Shown here in pieces: positions 60,701-64,000 of a DNA stretch of 64,000 bases. This DNA comes from Phylloscopus collybita (lineage: Eukaryota; Chordata; Aves; Passeriformes; Phylloscopidae). The number at the start of each line of letters is the position of its first letter. The stretch's first letter is position 1. Location: positions 4,061,501-4,125,500 of the forward strand of contig JAJNNQ010000008.1 in the NCBI GenBank assembly GCA_027886175.1, read 5' to 3'. The position numbers and the translations under genes are program-made. Below the pieces are notes generated by a model that was given only the letters and a program-made list of their open reading frames with translations, was not told where the DNA came from and searched no databases.

Positions 60701-63575
60701 CAGCTTACATCTTCTAAAAGAAAAGATCACCTCTAGAACATTATAAGTATGCTCAAGTGACTGCAGCTTAATCCTCTCACAGGATTTTGCAAATGTTGCA
60801 CCGTGGTTTTTTATGAGTAATACCCACAGTTGTGACCAGTGCTAACTGTATTGCAAATCACATAAAGCATGTGCCCTTCCACAGCCAAACCCACAACAGT
60901 AAATATGAATCACCTTAAGAGAAAGAAATTGAGTAAGGACTCTTCTCAATTAATGTTTCTGCATTCCTGAGATGCTTACCATGTCTTCATCAGTCTCCAG
61001 GGTAATTTTGAAGATGTCTCCCTGCTCTGTCTGGGCCAGGAAGAAGAACATGGACTTGGTCTTATGTGTAGCAGAGCAGACAAAAATCATACCCCTCTCT
61101 GGGTCATCCAAGTCATTCTGTCAGGAAAGACAGTGGAGGTCATTGGTGGAATTACCTAACAAGCACAGAGGTGATTTCACTAATTGAAGTATTTCCATTT
61201 CACAGGTGCTCACAGTATGTAAGAAGGCTTTTAACACAAAGCACATCCCCTCATTACACCTGTAGCCACCCTTGGTACATCTCTCCCCAGAAGGAAATAC
61301 AGCTGTAGGACACTGTACCTAAGCATCATCTGCTTTACTCTCCTCTCTAGGCAACTCTCATGTATCAAAGCCAAAAACACAGGAAAGGGCTGTAACCCAC
61401 ACACAGCTGGTTTTGAGCACCTTGGCAGGTGCTCAAACCACTGCTGAAGGATGTAATTCCCAATACCAAAGGGAGAGGAAGCAGCCTTAGATGCACCAGA
61501 GCAGCTGTTACATTCACCTGCATCTACAATTGCCACCGTTCAGCATCTCAAATAATCCTATCTTGTGCTGATAGTGCTGCCTGATCAGAGTCTTTGGAGT
61601 ATCTCCAGTATAAATCTCAGAGAAGAGACATGAACCACACTCATCACTTCAGGCTATGCCCACCTCCACCCTCCCTCCCAGATAACACACAGCCAATAAG
61701 GTAGATAAGCCAACACGTTTTTAACTCCTTTTTTCTTACTTTTAAACCTTCCTGATGCCCTCAACTCTGAAAAGCAAATTCTGAGCATTCATAATCTTAA
61801 AAATTTCTCACCCGTCTCCTGGGAATTGGGCATCTGATATCAGGCTGGTCACCAAAGTTTTTGTAAGTAATATAATTTTCAGAACAGATCAGCACCCCAC
61901 TGGGGCCATCAGAACCACCAGGAACTGAAAGAAAATTATTTGGAGAAAAGCCTTTACCACAGATCCAACTCGCTGCCTGCAGAACATTCGGTTTTCTTTA
62001 AAGCAATGTAGTTTCAGTACTCTCCATCACCCTGCATATATGAATGTGCTCATATTAAAAAGACAGAAGACTGAGTACAGCTGCCTGTGCCACCACGAGA
62101 TCAGGGCAGATGGAACCAGAGGAACTGGAAGGATGCAGCTTCTGACAAATTGCTTAAGTTTTATCCTTCCTGGCTTATTCTTGTCTAGAAAGCCATGACA
62201 TGCCCAAAATACTACACTAGCAACCTGCCAGTTAAACACAACCCTTGAATTTCTGGCACATTTCCTTGTAGAAAAATCCATCAGACAGATTTTTAGATAT
62301 TTTTAGATATTTTTAGACATCTTTAGATAATAGAAGTATTTCTAAAACCATACTTTGTGATCTCATGTAACGACAGACAGTACCAAACAGATGCAAAACA
62401 GTATTTTGTGTCTGTCTGACAGCTGTCTACAGGAGATGCAACAGGGCAAGTATACAAAGATGCTCTCCTAGCTCAGTATCTTTCGTGCTTGGAAAGGAAC
62501 CTGCAGCAGTTTTCCCTGGTTGAAGGTGCAGTATTGGCTTTGCATCCAACCCCTCAAAGTGGTCTTTTAATCCTTGGATTCATCTACTGCCTTTAGCTGA
62601 CAGAATCCCATTCAAGAGAGTACAGCAGCACCTACACAGTAACTAAAACTAAGTCCTTTTGCATTGCTACCAGCTAATTTCAGGAGCACTCTCAAACTGC
62701 AGCTGCTTCCACAAATACTCGTGTATTTCCATGTGTGAACCACCCCTCATTACTGACTGCAAGGTCAATTAATTAATTTATACTAATGGCTCAGACTACA
62801 ATTGAAACAACTCCCAAGATGTAAAGAGTATTGACTGTGTTTTCCTGGGGAATGGGAACCAAGCAGACCCATGCAAAAACAACTCTGTGTGGTGGTACCT
62901 GTTATGAGGAAGTTGCCATGCTCTTCCAGGGGCTCACTGTATTTCCTGACAACGTGGTTCAAACCCAAGTCCAACTCATAAAACGTCAATGTCTGCTGTG
63001 TGTTGGCTGCAGCTTCGCCTGTTGGATCATTGTCTGCTTCCTAAAACAGAACACATGGAGGTGTCTTTGAAAAAAAGTATTAAAAGGAGGAGCAAAGCTG
63101 ATGCATGGGGAAACAGTTTTGAATAACAACAGAATGGAGGCCAAAAGACTTGTCGGAAGCTGCACGAGAGAAGTTCAGACCAAGAAAACAGGCATGTTTT
63201 CAGTTGAAAAGCAGAAAGAATCACCAAGACAGAAGAGACTTGCCCATTCTGGTTGAAGGCAAGACAAAAAGCCAGTAAGCTGGTGAAAAACAAAAACCGT
63301 CTCAGACAGCAGAAGCAGCAAATATTCCCCAATGACAGATGAAGAACAGAATAGGAACAACAAAGGTCAAAAGACAGCAAATGAAGATGAAGTTCTTCTC
63401 ACCTCATAATCCATTTCCAGACAAGCAAACATTGGGTTTTCAAACCCCACATCGACTCCCACCACGTGGTAGACCAAGGTATTGGCCTTGTGGGCTTCCA
63501 GTGGGGAGGAAATGGTGAGTCGAGCAGCAGCATCTCTGTTCAGGATATACACCAACTTCTGCTTTTCAATGGCAC
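37906..63575 (-). CDS. SF3B3: SF3B3 (SAP130), 23 coding exons, N-terminus off the right edge
   Basis: SF3B3 is the triple beta-propeller subunit of the U2 snRNP SF3b complex. Exons in transcript order: 63403-63575, 62899-63040, 61812-61924, 60980-61117, 59705-59808, 58303-58468, 57784-57879, 57189-57261, 51582-51733, 51028-51183, 50512-50667, 49847-49990, 48855-48977, 47418-47572, 46154-46328, 45339-45544, 44296-44452, 42809-42934, 41517-41729, 40487-40585, 39927-40070, 39070-39174, 37906-38046. All have consistent phases and give 1084 residues plus a split codon. Counting back from a 1217-residue protein, the first is Ala134, so two or three 5' exons are missing. Diagnostic text includes [88 protein letters not shown] and the C-terminal [12 protein letters not shown]. 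Differences from remembered human are few (for example ILCCQ for ILFCQ), as expected for a constrained housekeeping protein. Confidence 0.97.
39297..39351 (+). mobile_element. CR1 LINE 3'-end fragment
   Basis: The text CCTTTCCAATCCAAACCATT followed by CTGTGGTTCTG matches the widespread avian CR1 3' terminus (TCCCTTCCAACCCAAACCATTCTATGATTCT). It is short and 5'-truncated, in an SF3B3 intron. Confidence 0.7.
51753..51791. repeat. A39 homopolymer (T39 on the SF3B3 strand)
   Basis: Thirty-nine uninterrupted A on plus. On the SF3B3 strand this is a T39 tract ending about 20 bases before the exon boundary at 51733, so it forms part of the polypyrimidine tract of that acceptor. Length may be unreliable in an assembly. 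Confidence 0.9.
51792..57188 (-). other. SF3B3: Longest SF3B3 intron in the window, no nested gene seen
   Basis: About 5.4 kb between the exons 57189-57261 and 51582-51733. I searched it for box C/D motifs on the gene strand, tRNA-like boxes, CR1 text and exon-like frames and found nothing I can support. Confidence 0.5.
58660..58765. repeat. (CAAA)n-like low-complexity tract
   Basis: Nearly pure A/C sequence with CAAAACAAAA and CAACAACAACAACAA words in an SF3B3 intron. The Phe/Val/Cys-rich open frame on the minus strand is a by-product of it. Confidence 0.8.
60228..60395 (-). mobile_element. CR1 LINE fragment
   Basis: The plus strand reads AGAATCACAGAGCATTCTGA, GTTGGAAGGGACC, AAGTCCAACTCC and then TTGTCCAAACACTCCTTGAA. 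This is the reverse complement of the 3' part of avian CR1. It is truncated, about 170 bp, within an SF3B3 intron. It is the clearest lineage marker for a bird in the window. Confidence 0.85.
61579..61654 (-). ncRNA. SNORD111: SNORD111, box C/D snoRNA
   Basis: The minus strand starts GCCTGAAGTGATGAG, so the terminal stem GCCTGA pairs with TCAGGC at the 3' end and the C box is GTGATGA. The D' box (CTGA) follows the guide TCATGTCTCTTCT, and the D box CTGA lies in CTCTGATCAGGC. Length is about 76 nt. It lies inside the SF3B3 intron between exons 61812-61924 and 60980-61117; human SNORD111 is also hosted by SF3B3. The guide is complementary to the 28S rRNA segment GAAGAGACATGA. By the D-plus-5 rule it points to the G in GAAGAG, consistent with the 28S methylation assigned to SNORD111. 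Confidence 0.88.
62286..62328. repeat. Short 12-bp tandem repeat
   Basis: About three and a half imperfect copies of ATTTTTAGATAT in an SF3B3 intron, ending in ATCTTTAGAT. Confidence 0.7.
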
Positions 63576-64000
63576 CTGCAAGAAGGGACAACAGCACGTT
63601 AAGCCCATCACTTGATGATCAAATCTGACCACACCTGCAGCCCAAAATCGAGTTGTAACTTGGTAAGAGAATGTCAGCATTACTTCAGCTGAAGTTCACC
63701 ACTGGTGTTTCTCTCTGTGCCACCAATTAACCTTGAATGTCTCATTTTAAATCTTCCAGATTGCAAGCACAAAATGACAACTTCAGCCCTTTAAAACCTG
63801 ACTCTTTGAGCTACATTCACCTGGCCCAATATTCCATCTACAGTGGCTTGAGGCAGATCCACTCACTCCTCTTACTACACAAGAGATGACAGCAAGGAAG
63901 AAAAGACAAACGGAAAGAAGCATCCAGATGTTCTGCTATTTAAAGCCAGTTGGTATGACAACTTTTCCACAGAAATATTTTAACTAAGAAAATGTATCTT

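Overview
This window is vertebrate nuclear DNA, most likely from a bird. Split genes with GT-AG introns, CpG islands, tRNA genes with internal promoters and CR1-type LINE fragments (about 39297-39351 and 60228-60395) all fit. The gene order VAC14 - MTSS2 - a short-chain dehydrogenase - IL34 - SF3B3 matches the human 16q22 neighbourhood, which corresponds to a bird small-chromosome region. The left 36 kb is GC-rich with compact introns and many degenerate minisatellites. The right 27 kb, the SF3B3 gene, is AT-richer and has longer introns.

Layout. 1-10123 (+): last five coding exons and 3' UTR of VAC14, the scaffold of the PIKfyve/FIG4 complex. 11480-24755 (+): MTSS2 (MTSS1L), complete in 15 coding exons with a CpG-island promoter. 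It encodes an I-BAR protein with a C-terminal WH2 motif. 25103-27466 (+): a complete six-exon, 253-residue short-chain dehydrogenase of the C-factor/sniffer type, only about 350 bp behind the MTSS2 poly(A) signal. 29296-33205 (-): complete IL34, six coding exons and 180 residues, with a likely CpG-island promoter near 34260-34540. Its 2.8-kb fifth coding intron carries four identical tRNA-Gly(GCC) genes on the same strand, a decayed fifth copy, and duplicated flanks. 37186-63575 (-): SF3B3, 23 coding exons from about residue 134 to the stop codon. The 5' exons lie beyond the right edge. One SF3B3 intron holds the box C/D snoRNA SNORD111 (61579-61654).

The protein genes have unrelated jobs: phosphoinositide turnover, membrane-curvature and actin control, a predicted oxidoreductase, CSF1R signalling and splicing. 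The main gene-within-gene arrangements are the tRNA array in IL34 and the snoRNA in SF3B3. No horizontally acquired system, CRISPR array or viral gene was seen. The least ordinary items are the tRNA-Gly cassette array, the divergent dehydrogenase, and several splicing curiosities: a 9-nt microexon and three NAGNAG acceptors in MTSS2, and a 39-nt T tract ahead of an SF3B3 acceptor. All exon boundaries were read by eye from reading frame, splice sites and remembered vertebrate orthologues; no alignment was run.
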